Shown piece by piece: positions 11,097 to 22,484 of a stretch of 64,000 nt of DNA (positions within the stretch are counted from its first letter, which is position 1; each line of letters starts with the position of its first letter). Source of the DNA: Diploptera punctata (lineage: Eukaryota > Arthropoda > Insecta > Blattodea > Blaberidae); NCBI GenBank assembly GCA_030220185.1, contig JASPKZ010002332.1, forward strand, positions 2,232,001-2,296,000, in the 5' to 3' direction. Below the pieces are notes generated by a model. It made no database searches, was not told the origin of the DNA, and saw only the letters and a list, made by a program, of their open reading frames with translations. The translations under genes and the position numbers were made by a program.

Positions 11097-11708
11097 GTAA
11101 CTATTTAACAACGTTGTTCATGGACAGCATCCTCCACAAAACATTGAAAGCGAGGAATCTGTCTTTCATGTACCTGGATATAGTTTTATATCACCTGATA
11201 AGGTACTTGGGTTCATCGAAAAAAAATATTAGGGAACATGAGATCATTCAAACTCCCGAAGAAGTACACAATTTGGTTCGAAAACATTCCACAAGCACGG
11301 AAGTTGGTAAGGACTCAAACGTTTATGATTTCAAAGAGTCCATTAAACATGTGAAAAATGTACATCATGGGATTTACAAATTTCGAGAATGAAAAGAACA
11401 TTGTTGAAGCTATCTAAAACAAACAACGTTTGGTTCGTTTAGAACCCCATTTGTAAACTGATGTGTGCAATTACAGGAAGTTCATGACTTGATGCAGCTG
11501 TAATGGTATTGTACTAGGCTAATATATATTCGCAATAGAAATGAAGTGACTCATGAAAAGAAAATTAATGTGGCGAACTTGCGGAAAATGCACTAAGGAG
11601 AATAATGGAGAAATGCATAACTCTTGAAATTCTACGTTCACGTCATTGGCGGAAATAAATATTCAGTATTGTGACCCACAGGAAGAACAGCAAAATGTGT
11701 TCATCTAA

Positions 11709-11854
11709 ATTTATTTTGACTATCGAAATAATTGATACTAATAAGCATTCTTCTTGAATTTTTTAAATTAATATTAGGCTACAATAGAGTTTGGAGGAGG
11801 TCATTCCTGTTCAGCGTCCTGTTTTGTAACAAATCTCCTGAATTGTTTATTGAC

Positions 11855-11914
<60 letters not shown>

Positions 11915-12702
11915 GTATTTCCCCTCAATAATTTCAGTAATGAGGTTATTGAAAATATTGTATAATACTGGTGTTAGCATCTAGTGTTTATGTTTATAAA
12001 TACATCATTAATTCTTTCAGTTTCAACCTCTTTGTTTTCAAATAATTAATTTTATTTGGTGGAAAATTGCATTTTATCCAAACCAACGAGAGTCAAATTG
12101 AACATTATTCATAACTTAGAATCTAAGTGAAATTTCTGCAATGTATATGCCATTTAAATTTTGAGAGAGACCAACAAAGCTTGTATTTCATTAAAGTATA
12201 TTTTTTTTTGCTTACATTTCAAGATGAATCAATCTGTTTTAGTGATTAGGATAAGTTGAAATCAGTTTTTTGCTTCTCCTGAAAAAATACATTTTTGGCG
12301 AAAAAGCTGGTTGATTCTAGATCACTCAAATATACCTACCGGTACATACAATTATTTTACAACTTGACTGGAATGATTTCATAGAGAGAAAAAAGTGAAA
12401 AATAGATCTAGGCTCCTAGAGAAATTCTCGAAGACTGTAAAGAAATCGCGATACAGATTATGCTGTACCTGCAAATAAAATGTACGAACTTCGGCTCCTT
12501 TTTCTTCGGTGTGTATAAATGTATAATACGTGAGTTATCTTTTATGATGTTGATTTTGAGGAGACAGCTGAAACTTTGCAGCAGCGAGATAACATCCTTA
12601 AACTACAGTCGTTGACATTCCAACAAATCCTCTCTCCGCGATTTTAGCGGCAACAAATATTAAGCCTGGATTTTAGCAGCGGAGAATTAAAACCATTTTT
12701 GA
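11709..12702. other. AT-rich DNA with a TTA microsatellite; no gene
   Basis: Apart from the ATT repeat near 11858-11914, nothing is supported here. The frame at 11732-11965 is a run of Tyr codons from that repeat. Confidence 0.5.
11858..11914 (+). repeat. (TTA)n microsatellite
   Basis: About 19 consecutive TTA units, essentially perfect. Confidence 0.95.
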
Positions 12703-13026
12703 AATACAACTGCATAAGGAATTTGAAAGGACATTGTAAAATTGTATAAAAACTACCGTTATATCGAGTAAATGTGGATGGTGTACAGTGACATTATCCT
12801 TTATGTATTTTTGTATTCTAGTATTTCTACGCTTTGTTCCTAATCGCAGTAGAAATATCTGGTACACACATTAAAATCTAAATGCAGTTACGAATTTTGC
12901 TTACTTTTCGTTAACAATGCAATTTATTACCTATTCCAGCCTCCTTCACACATATCTCAAAAAGTTATTGTCCTCATGTGACAAAAAACTTTATAATCAC
13001 ATATTATGTCATTCTAAGCACGATGA
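12703..13026 (-). mobile_element. Inverted sister copy of the ~310-bp repeat at 10.8 kb
   Basis: The reverse complement matches 10775-11096 along nearly its full length, including the outer block GAATGAC...ATATGTG. The pair lies in opposite orientation about 1.6 kb apart. It could be two independent insertions or the long ends of one larger element. The coding continuity around the first copy favours independent insertion. Confidence 0.65.
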
Positions 13027-13433
13027 AAGAAAGAGAATTAAAACGTTTTTGACCCATTAGAATGTTTGTCAAATATGCCTTATTTCAGGAGTGTTGTTTT
13101 TTTCGATCACTATAAATAAAAGACTCGAGACATGCGCATTTACGTCCATTCCGAAGGAAGTAATACTCAGGAATTTTATGTCGAAAAAATTCGGATACTT
13201 TATATATCTTAAACTATTGAGCTCTTTGGATATGCAGTCAGGAAACTGTGCACTGTATATGTTGTCAATATGATTTAATTTAAAAATTAATATTTCTAAA
13301 AGCTCTAAGTTACTACTTTTTTTTTAAATATATTTGAATGTCATAAATTATTTGTTAAATTAGAGATTGTTGATGTGCATATTTTTAACTATTATGGTAT
13401 TAAAAAGTATTGTATTTATTTTAAGTGTAATTT

Positions 13434-13576
13434 ATGTTAATAGTATTTACAATTAGTTTTAGAGGTGATTACAGTGTAGGCCCGAAAACCTTCATCAAGG
13501 ACATTTTTGTATACTTTATTTTACTGGTAGAGTGGAAGTTACGGGCTTATGGTCTTAACTTTGAGAGTTTAAATAA
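13434..13576 (+). mobile_element. 3' end of a CR1/Jockey-like LINE
   Basis: GAGTGGAAG...CTTATGGTCTTAACTTTGAG...TAAATAAA followed directly by ATT repeats matches the 3' signature seen at 46230-46310, 58535-58590 and, reversed, 22316-22440. No coding part remains. Confidence 0.6.
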
Positions 13577-13579
13577 AAC

Positions 13580-13615
<36 letters not shown>

Positions 13616-13645
13616 TATTATTATTATTATTATTGTTACTATTAC

Positions 13646-13679
<34 letters not shown>

Positions 13680-13700
13680 ATCATCATCATTATTATTATT
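13577..13700 (+). repeat. (ATT)n microsatellite with interruptions
   Basis: About 120 bp of ATT units, broken by ACT, GTT and ATC variants, starts immediately after the LINE 3' end and is probably its expanded tail. Confidence 0.9.
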
Positions 13701-14671
13701 AACAGAAAATATGAACTTTTTAAATGCAGAAATAATTCTAAAGTCTTAAATTTGAACTCCTTGAATCTATATTAAATTAATTACTTGAAATCCGTGAATA
13801 AATAATAAATAAACGCAAACACAAAAGACAAGAAAATAAATAAATAGAATAAACGAGATAAATATCTTGCTTAGAACGGCTTCTTCACTCCTTTCAAAAA
13901 CTATTTTTTCTTTTTAATTTGTACCTATGATGTTCTAACTACATCTCTGTATCGGTTTCACATATAAAATTGAACATTTTGTGCTTTCCTATAAACAGTG
14001 CTAATATTGTGGTGGATAGTATCCTAAAAAATTCTAATCAGGCGAAATGTAAATGAATCCCGGTTTTGATACTAAATTATTTTACGACTTTCATTAAAGG
14101 AACGTCTAGAGAAGTTTGTAGGTGATGTATTGATAAAATAAGGACTGACATACACATATGTAATGCACTAACTGGAAACGTCAGTAGCAAACCCTGATCC
14201 CGATCTTGATCCTTTTCCCTAGAACAAAGCTCTAAGAGCCTTTAAACATTCACCCGCATCCAAGCTCCGACATCAAAGCCTAGTCTCGTACTTCGGTTGA
14301 AATTACATTTTTCTCCATTTTTTACAACTTCCGGTTTAATTTACTGTATACGTCATATAACAAATTATACATACGCTAAGCATTAAAACCATGCATGTAA
14401 TGGCTTTGTTTAATTTCATACATGCAATTTTAAATGACAGCGTCTTCTTCTCGGAATGATCTCGAACTGCTATGTTTGGAAGATTGGGTACCGGTACGCC
14501 TTTCTCTTCACCCGTCGGCATCTTTGTATTGTGTATGATGTCAAATATGGCATACGCAGCCTTATCTATCAGTTTGGTTTCTTAGTGTTATGTTGTTACA
14601 ATGGTTTAAAACGATAACACTTATAAAACCGTAATATATATATTTCTGATATCAAGACATAGAAGTAACTA
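13701..14671. other. No gene recognised
   Basis: AT-rich single-copy-looking sequence. The frame at 14336-14521 has no family signature. Confidence 0.45.
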
Positions 14672-15035
14672 CCTCACTAGCACTATCGAACCCGTAGGTT
14701 CATGGCCGCGCGAACATAAGCTCTCCATACATCCCTATCCTTAGCTAATATTTTTAATCATCCCCTGTACAATCTACTTCCCTCAAATCATGATTAATAG
14801 TGTTCTCCCGCCTCATTCTTGATCTACTAACTGGGCGTTTTCCCTCTGGTTTTCCTGCAAGAAACTTTCATGGCACTCTTTCATTCCTCATTCGTGCACA
14901 TGTCCTGCCCATTCCCATGTACGAGATTCAACTTTTCTTATTATATCTGGTTTCCTATAAAGACCATGTAGCTCATTGTTATGTAGTCTTTTCCATTCAC
15001 CTGTCTGTTCACCTCTCTTTGGTATTAGGTCTTAT
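14672..15035 (-). pseudogene. LINE family L1 3' end (ORF C-terminus and terminal repeat)
   Basis: On the minus strand, decayed frames give YRKPD, WAGHV, a degraded GKRPVGRP-type region and RGHEPTG, followed by GGTTCGATAGTGCTAGTGAG. The same order is cleaner at 26657-26923 and 37536-37920. The 3' end carries the family tag CGATAGTGCCAGTGAGT. It is 5'-truncated and has several frame breaks. Confidence 0.72.
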
Positions 15036-16880
15036 ATAAACCTAAATTCTTGTAAGGTCAGATGCTGTAAAATATTCAAAGCACTGTATTATTTACAAAA
15101 AAGATATACCACATTTTATATCGTATGATTATTTTTTTAAAATTGTAATATTGTAATCAATATGGTTACAGTATGAAGCTTGGAAAAGAAAAGTTACAGA
15201 TAATAATAATGCTGCAATGAAGATTCAGTTAAGATAGTGGTAATTTTATCTCTGAACATAAAATGAAGGTGAGATTTCGGTACAGTAAAAATTGGAAAGC
15301 AGTCGAACATAATCAAAATGATTGAGATATAGATGGAAGTGGATGCATGCAATATTGGTGAAAGAAGGGAAGCTGAGTATTTTTATATGGAGAGGGATGA
15401 AGGGAAAAGTTTGATGTTGGCAAGAGAGCAATATTTAACCAGGTCAAGCATCAAGTTGGTGAACCAAGACGTAGGAAAATACTGCTAGCGCTGAAACATT
15501 CCACATACAAAAATATTAGGGTACCCTCGCATGTATAGACCATCAATTATTAAGGAAGTTTATATCATTCGATTTTATAGTTTTCCTTCAGAAAACTAGC
15601 TGGAATATTTTTATTGGAAGTCAAATATACTTCAATTGTTCTAGGTAAATAATTGTCATAATATATATTTTAAAAATGTTAATATATAACATTATTAGCA
15701 TGGAAATTCAAAATTATTTTGATTCAAATACGGTATTTATTTACATGGATGAAGCTAAAGATGATGATGATGATTTATAGATTTCCTTTTCACATTTTAT
15801 TTTCAGAGTTCATGCATTTTTCACGTACTTTTTCATTATTCCTAATTAATGATCTTAAGATATCAATGTTTACGATATATACCCAGAAGAACTCTCTACG
15901 GTAGAAGAGTTAACTGTAATATGAAATTATTCAAATGGGAGGATATTTTCAGGCCATTCACAGTAATTTGTAGGATTGCCTGAAATAGTATAGTGTTTAA
16001 AATCAGAATAAAATATATTACATCTGAAGAGGGAGTAAGCTATTGGGTATGAAAAGTGCACTGGAACTAGTTTACTTATTTTCTGGTAACAATTGTTGTC
16101 TAAAAAGAGCGAATGTTCTGGTGATTAAAAGTTTTCCGTGAGGGCGGAACGTTTACTGAAAATGTTAAACTGAAATATTCCAAATTTCAGCTGTCCTAAA
16201 TGCAATACTATACGATATATTCAGTAATTTTTATTGAACCGCATCATTTCAGAGTTCAAAGTAGAAATGGCAGCCTATTCCTCTAACAGCAGTAAGGATT
16301 TTTACTACCAACATAAGTGACTTCCGGCTGTATTTAGGCTAAAAGTCATAATATCGGTTTTGTAATTTTTTGATGTAAGCTAGCTACAGTTAACAGATAG
16401 TTTCATAAAGATTATTTAAAAATGCACAATTAAATAATACAAAGTGGTATTATTAATTCACTTCGCATTGTATTATTTGAAGCTAAGATTCTAGATATAA
16501 TCAGTAGATAGTTTCGATATTTTACAGCGTTTTTCGGTATTTAACGTCGCCATTAGAATTTGGGTATGAAATAGCCGATAAATGTTATTCGGAACCCACT
16601 TATTTCAGGATAAGAGGTATCCTACCACCCGAACATCTACAATACGTGACAGGCGACTTTACTTCCCTTTCAAATGAAACACAGCTTGAGTCACAATTCG
16701 TTGACAAGTAGAACTGAATGAAATTTTACTAAGGATATGGTGATTCATTTTCATAAAACTTATAGGTACCATCATAATTGGAAAAAGAAGTTGAAACACA
16801 ATGAAATCAGAAATTATTAATTGGACTTTGAAACACTGTAAATATTTTCTTTCAAAATGAGGGTTACGTCAATGTTTTAT
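15036..16880. other. No gene recognised
   Basis: Nearly 1.9 kb of AT-rich sequence with only short frames (15246-15431, 15719-15904). No RNA gene, repeat family or domain was identified. Confidence 0.45.
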
Positions 16881-16908
16881 AATTACTGAAAATGTATAAC
16901 TGCACAAT

Positions 16909-17747
16909 CTAACAATATACAGTACAGAAACATTTTTCACTGTGAGCACACTTTATTAATGGCACAGAATAATACTCTAAAAAATCATAAATTTTTGAAA
17001 TGTCATGTTCGGCACAAGACTGTAAGGGTGTTTCAATTTCCACGTTTGTAGAATGGGACTTTATATCCAGTCGGATTTCTGCACAATGATATCGAAAATG
17101 AAAAACACTTGCAAACGCAGAAAATAATTTTTGAACCAATCAAAATTGCATGCGTAATAAATTTCACTATATTCTTGTATGATTGGAAAAAATAGATAAA
17201 TAAACATAGGATTCAGGTTGAAGCTAGTACATTTTCCGGAATTTTTTTTCTTGACGAATGTTTGGCCTGCATCTGATAAAATAATTGAATTGAAGAGTTC
17301 GTCATCCATGTTTGATTTCCAAGAATTAATTTATCATGTTTCAACCCAAATAACTTCTTTATGTTTTTATAACACCATTTTGTAAATTTGAATGTAAACA
17401 TAATGTCATTATCTTTTGGATGAATTATTTCCTTTTTGTTCTCCTTGCAAGCGAATCGAGATCTTCCTTTGTAAGAATTCTTTTTCATCTTGAAATTCTT
17501 TAAGGGTAAAAAAGTCATGTTTTCAATTTATTTGTTCATATAGATTGAAACTTAATCTTTAAATTAGTGAAAGATTTTCATTGATATCTCTATTACTTTT
17601 CGAGTTATGTTTAAAAACTTGCAATGCTGTCATTCGAGTCAGCCCTTTAATTTTGGAAGGTACCTGCATCTTCGGTAAGTTTATCACTTGTTTTCCGTAA
17701 CTTAATTTTTTCAATGCGATTTCCCTGATAACTCCCAAAGTTTTCAA
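16909..17747 (-). pseudogene. Unknown coding relic, minus strand
   Basis: Four overlapping minus-strand frames (17559-17747, 17213-17518, 17061-17309, 16909-17139) have a more protein-like composition than their surroundings. They appear to continue one another through frameshifts, for example LILGNQTWM then DDELFNSII, IPENVLAST, MFIYLFFPIIQEYSEIYYAC and CAEHDISKIYDFLEYYS. The LGNxTWMxDELxN and YYACxFDW pieces faintly recall C48 (Ulp1-like) cysteine proteases found in some large DNA transposons. No catalytic His-Asp-Cys set can be confirmed. It could equally be another transposon or viral-derived gene. Confidence 0.4.
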
Positions 17748-17959
17748 GATATTGAGATCAAATTTTGCATATATGTGTAGTTTACAGAGATGAACAAAAT
17801 ATACTACAATTTGTAATGTAGCTATTATATTTTATTTTAAAAAATATTTTAATGCAAATGAGTATGCTTCAATTTAGAATGAAAAATAAAATATTTACAC
17901 TCTACATAATTAAACAATTGTGGTCTATATTGTAGCTACAATATTAATGAGTAAAATAA

Positions 17960-18206
17960 AACAAGAATCATTAAAATATATTGAAATTTTGGAAAATTAT
18001 CAGGGAAACGGCAAGACAGTGCAACATTTTCAGCTGACATTTTTAATATTTAATTAACCATAACGACTGAAGTTAGGTTAAACATGCTCACATTGTAATA
18101 TAGATATCACATACCAAATTTCATTTCTGTAACGAGCATTGTTGCTGAAAAAAAAATTGAAATGTGCCATATTTTTAATGGCTAAAGATGTAGGTCCCCC
18201 CTTAAA
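17960..18206 (+). repeat. Possible right end of a TTAA-target element
   Basis: The segment ends GTAGGTCCCCCC directly followed by TTAA, and contains GCCATATTTTTAATGGC, resembling the ends of insect TTAA-target repeats. No matching left end was found, so this is a tentative call. Confidence 0.3.
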
Positions 18207-18754
18207 TGTTGATTAGATTATAATAATGATGATAACTGTATCCCTGATAATACAATTTGAGAAACTGTGATTACCGGTAAATACGGCAAAGTTATCGTAA
18301 AGTAATTATACAATTATGATTAAAATAACACAGAACGATATTGTGCCAAACTCCCTCGTGTATCGCAGTTTAAATGCCCATTTAGATTTACTGACTTTTT
18401 TTTTTTGCTAGAGTAATGATAACGAATTAATTGCAGTTTTACGAGTCTACAGGGAGAGGAGAATTTTATGAAACTATCTGGGAAAGCTTAGCTGGAACGT
18501 TACTACATGGCGCTGTTGAATTAGCATAGAGGGTGGTTAATGGATACTACTCTGTTTTTGTTTACGATCTTTCTGACGTTATAGCCAATACATTTCAATT
18601 GATGAACGATGGACTGTAGTTTAACGGTCAACACATTTCTGTATATTGGATTTGTTTTATGAACACTTCTTTGTTTGAGATACAAGGTAATAGTCTAAAG
18701 ATTCGTTTATTACACAGCTTTATTTCAAAATTAGCCTGTTAGTTTAAAAGAGAG

Positions 18755-18940
18755 TCGTTGTCATGGCATGGGCGATGGAATCACTTCCATTCTGACGGTC
18801 CAGGTTCGATTCGTAGCAGTTTAAGGGATTTAAGTCTGCCCTTTGATTTTGGGTATTGTGTGCGTCGTGTGCTACCTTGTATTGCTTTCGGAGTGACCTT
18901 GTCATATTGATAACAACCTATCAGGAAGAAAGGCCACCAC
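18755..18940 (+). mobile_element. SINE-like sequence with a B box
   Basis: GGTCCAGGTTCGATTCGTAG resembles a polymerase III B box, followed by a body ending near AACCTATCAGGAAGAAAGGCC. No second copy is present in this window, so the call rests on the B box alone. Confidence 0.35.
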
Positions 18941-19261
18941 TGCGTACTCTGTAAAGTTCGGTAATGTTTGGTTCAGTGTTCCCGCTCTCTGTCTACAAGC
19001 AAAAAGCCCAAAGCATCTTCTTGAAAGTACCATGGAATGTAGTTATAAAAATGGAGGACAAGATAATAAAAAGAGAAGAGAGGTTTAAAATACGAAATTT
19101 TTCACATGTTAATTGCTGAGATTGGAGTCTCCAGTGATACTAAATTTAAAATTTACAAAACTTGATATATTCAGTCTGTAACTGGATTTCAAACAATGAT
19201 GATATTCATAGATTAAACGGAAAGTAAGGTACAAAGAAATTAATCTGATATATTAAATTAA

Positions 19262-19608
19262 GTACTAATCTTCTTCTTCTTCCTTCCAAGTATTAGGCCA
19301 AGGCCTGTTACGATCCTATAGAAAATGTTCCCTCCAGCGTTTCATAGGACGGCCCAGAGATCTTCGTCCTCTTGGTATATAATTATAAACAGCTTTGGGG
19401 ATCCGATTTGAACCCATTCTTTCAAGATGGTGTTTCCAATTTAGTTGGTACTGTTTAATATATTCCAAAATTGGCGTAGTCTTCAATTCTTTTAAGATAT
19501 CGGTGTTCCTTTTCCGATCCCATCTGGTGTAACCCGCTGTTCTGCGCATGAATCTCATTTCACTAGCCGTTATTCTGCTTTCATGTTGTCTTTTTAGTGT
19601 CCATGCTA

Positions 19609-19610
<2 letters not shown>
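19262..19610 (-). pseudogene. LINE family L4 ORF C-terminus
   Basis: The minus strand reads MRFMRRTAGYTRWDRKRN, then a linker, LNWKHHLERM and GRRSLGRPMKRW. The pattern RTAGYTxxDxKRN...LNWxxHxxRM...RGRRxxGRPxKRW marks the C-terminal tail of an insect LINE; related copies lie at 24452-25018, 28335-29055 and 48887-49060. This is a 5'-truncated copy next to an AAT microsatellite. Confidence 0.8.

Positions 19611-19692
<82 letters not shown>
19608..19692 (+). repeat. (AAT)n microsatellite
   Basis: About 27 nearly perfect AAT units lie immediately beyond the upstream, 5' side of the minus-strand LINE fragment. Confidence 0.95.
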
Positions 19693-20902
19693 TGGAGAAG
19701 ATAATAATAATTGAGTTATTTCGAAATATAGATCAGAAGGTTGTATTCGATTACTCATATAAATGGAATGGGTACCTTACTAAAAGAACTATGAAAATAT
19801 AGTTTCTACTTACGAAAAGAATCTAAACCTAGAGTATACCTAAAAATGTAAGATGGGATTATGTACACTAGGAATTGGCGAACTACGGATTATGGTCCTG
19901 AGAACAAATGTCAATGATAACGAATATCTGGATCGTCCATGAGGAGACCAAAACTCTCATAGGGTCAATTAGAAAATATAAAATAGAGAACTGCTTAAAA
20001 CGTATTCAGTAAATCTTGTGTATAGTTCTCATATATGTACGCACTTTCCCATTCTTCTTTAATCAATTTCCCTGAATTGTACACTCTTATTAACAAAATA
20101 CTTGTGCTAATGTATTTGCACTTTTTAAATCAAAATCGAAGTGCTCCACAAAAAAGAATGTAACTATCAATTTCTGATAATGTAATTTTAAGGTTTTAAA
20201 ATTAATGTAATTTATGTTACTATTTGTAAAATCTTCCATAGGTTACTCAATAAGTAGTTAGCATATTGCTAAATGCATGGCATCAATTGCAACTTGATTA
20301 CATTTGAATATAAGCTATTGTTCTATCACAGAAAATTCTTGGCTACTTTTTATTCGAGTGAAGTCTTCAATCGTTTCCTGCTATTTCGTTATAGGCCTAT
20401 ATACAATGCCTACTGCAGAGACATAAACTACAATGCTTGGCAGTAGCTAATAACGTAGTATGCAAAAAGTCAGGAATCTACAATACTTGATTCTTTAAAC
20501 AAACATATTTTCGACTGAATAAAATATTAAATTACCTACTGTATAGCAAATTATAAGTAAAATGATCATTTTAATTAATTTTATGTATTTTGCCACAAGA
20601 AGTCCACCGATGTTGTCTCAAAGTAACTTCGTTGCTTCGAAAGCAGTAAACTTCGATCCCTGAACGGAACAAGTTTCCTGAGTGAAGGGTTTTCGGGATT
20701 GTTCCTATAAGCATTGTGTTACGAAGATAATTAAACTATGTAAGAGAGCGAGAGAGAGAGAGAGTTTATCACAACAATCTAAGTAGGCCTAATTATTAAC
20801 ACTCTGAACATAAGACATGATTTTCTAAAATGTATTTATTTATTTTTTAAATCTAGAGCCGTTTTTTATAGTCGGTATTCAGTTTTCTCACAATGGTGGA
20901 TG
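19693..20902. other. No gene recognised
   Basis: AT-rich sequence with a short (GA)n run at about 20746-20765. No supported coding or RNA feature. Confidence 0.45.
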
Positions 20903-21000
20903 GATCCCATAGTAAAATTTCTTCTCCCATTGGAATTCGAACCAGTGTACGCCCCATAGTTTTGCGCCAAGGCATGATGCGTCTACTCGGTCACGCTGGA
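20903..21000 (-). mobile_element. SINE S1 head fragment
   Basis: The reverse complement gives GACCGAGTAGACGCATCATG, CCTTGGCGCAAAACTATGGG and ACTGGTTCGAATTCC, matching the tRNA-like head of the S1 copy at 3007. The body is missing. Confidence 0.65.
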
Positions 21001-21029
21001 ATTCAGAAATGTTGTAATTCTATTTTATA

Positions 21030-21270
21030 TCTATCATGTCGGCTACTGTTGATCAGTGGTTATATGCTCGCCCTTGGTTCTGAGGTTAGCAAGTAGAAAC
21101 CGGACATAAAAACCTTAGTATGACTTCCTCTGGAAATAAAGCTGTGGGTCGTGTATTTTCGATACGTAAAAAGAACCTCAAGCCTGACTAAAATTTGCCG
21201 GCCCTTTCATGCCCAAAATTGATTTGTAGCCTTAATGATCCGAGTAATTAAAGAAGATCGTTAAATAAAA
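21030..21270 (+). mobile_element. SINE family S5
   Basis: A tRNA-like start (GGCTACTGTTGATCAGTGG) is followed by CTCAAGCCTGACTAA, GGCCCTTTCATGCCC and an end AGAAGATCGTTAAATAAAAA. The 3' part recurs at 32945-33110, 54768-54872 and 60505-60635, in all cases ending in a TTAAAGAG...TTAAATAAAA-like motif. Confidence 0.6.
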
Positions 21271-21757
21271 ATACTGCTAATTGTATACGTATACTGTTTA
21301 TTCCATTATCTGAATGAGACTACTCCGCGTATTCCTAGACTTGTTAGATCATACCTCCTGAGTGCGCATCCCACAGGTTGGATACAAGTGAAACGTTGAC
21401 GTCATAGTTTGAAAGTGTCGCTGTCACCAGCAGATACGTCAATGGTTTGCACGTGTTATTGCAGCCTTCCTACGTCATTGCGGTTCTCTGTTTTGATGGT
21501 TTTGAATACTGCCATCGCGTAATCCAACCAAGTGTTTCCGGGAAAGTAACTCTCACTGATGACTAGTTAAAAAAATTACCGTCACTAATGATAGTTTAAA
21601 AATCTGACAAAATAAAATGAGGAGGATATGGAAATTGAATTACTGCAAAGAAAACAATAGGCTTATACAAAATTGTCAAATCCTGTTATATCTTATGTTA
21701 TCTTAACCTTAAAATAATTTGCTCTCCAGTAATATTTTTTAAGTGATTGGAAATAAT

Positions 21758-21782
21758 AATAATGATAATAATAATAATAATG

Positions 21783-21829
<47 letters not shown>

Positions 21830-21832
21830 AAT
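21758..21832 (+). repeat. (AAT)n microsatellite
   Basis: AAT units with GAT and ACT interruptions, abutting the 3' end of the minus-strand S3 SINE. Confidence 0.92.
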
Positions 21833-21835
21833 AAT

Positions 21836-22235
21836 CTTCTTGTAAGTCCTTGTTTCCCTCAACGAGATTTAGGCGCTCTCCCCCTACAGGGAAGAAATTG
21901 AACAATACTAATTTAGTTACACTTGTTTTCTTATAGATATCATTGGAGTGGCTCGTGGTCAGCGTTCCGCCTCATAGTGACATCTAGGAAACCAAGGTAG
22001 TACTAGGACGGGAAAACTCGATAAATTTTGCTTAGAGGCCTTTATATTCAGGCATAAGGATATTTTACGAGCCTAAAAATCTTCATACTCGGGACCCATG
22101 GCTTAAAGTCCCTCCCGGAAGACTTGCTCCTTGGATTTTTCCATCCTAAAAAAATTCCATCGACCCCGGCCGGGTTTGAACCCGCGACCCTCGGGACCAG
22201 AGGCAAGGAGCATAACCACTAGTCCACCGCGGCCA
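21836..22235 (-). mobile_element. SINE family S3, full length
   Basis: The head at the right end reads, on the minus strand, TGGACTAGTGGTTATGCTCC (A-box region) and GCGGGTTCAAACCCGG (B box). The body holds GACTTTAAGCCATGGGTCCC, GCCTGAATATAAAGGCC and CGGAACGCTGACCACGAGCC, and the 3' end GTAGGGGGAGAGCGCC plus GAGGGAAACAAGG. Copies at 41949-42323 (minus) and 55655-56055 (plus) define the ~400-bp unit. Confidence 0.82.
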
Positions 22236-22252
22236 ACAACAACAACAACAAC

Positions 22253-22310
<58 letters not shown>

Positions 22311-22312
22311 TA
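22236..22312 (+). repeat. (AAC)n(AAT)n microsatellite
   Basis: About six AAC units then about 19 AAT units, sandwiched between the S3 SINE head and a minus-strand LINE 3' end; the AAT part is likely the tail of that LINE. Confidence 0.93.
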
Positions 22313-22440
22313 TTTAAGCTGCCAGAGTTAAGGCCAAAAGGCCTTCTCTTCCACTCAACCAGCGAATAATAAAATCATACAAAAATTACATACTTATTAC
22401 ATTTCTTACATTACATTTTAGTTATTTATTAACTGCATAG
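22313..22440 (-). mobile_element. 3' end of CR1/Jockey-like LINE
   Basis: The minus strand carries GAGTGGAAGAGAAGGCC, TTTTGGCCTTAACTCTGGCA and then TAAATAAAG before the ATT tail. This matches the end of the coding copy at 45567-46310. Confidence 0.7.
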
Positions 22441-22484
22441 TAATTATATTTCACTCTAAAAATATGGAATATTACATTCTCCCA

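Larger units (their letters stand above)
5632..11708 (+). pseudogene. Transposon-like gene resembling DUF7869-type insect proteins, broken by nested insertions
   Basis: Three blocks on the plus strand join into one decayed protein. Block 1 (about 5632-6566): a possible first exon starts MDMNINVDDTICQ at 5632, a candidate intron ends in a pyrimidine tract plus AG near 5897, then C/K-rich CRIKRRRITKGN, VRVCRETFLTDC, GNVDEKNKKW and NYNLGFGSSG. Block 2 (about 10357-10774): LQIHKAHSKAFF, FDFEKNFPLPRLPDQ, NLTPENVTSNLWTDNEF and SDWCVEQK. Block 3 (about 11097-11708): VPGYSFISPDKVLGFIEKK, NIREHEIIQTPEE, then a natural-looking end ...DPQEEQQNVFI with TAA at 11706-11708. Motifs such as xPGxSFxxxDRxFGxIEK and SDGCxGQN are typical of multi-copy insect proteins that I believe carry DUF7869, perhaps with an RNase-H-like fold. 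Function is not established. Several stops and frameshifts make it dead. The gaps are filled by the elements at 6567-10356 and 10775-11096. Confidence 0.6.

Noticed and set aside
10775..13026. A single 2.2-kb transposon with 310-bp inverted ends
   Set aside because: Not excluded, but coding continuity of the outer gene on both sides of the left arm is better explained by insertion of a single 310-bp unit.
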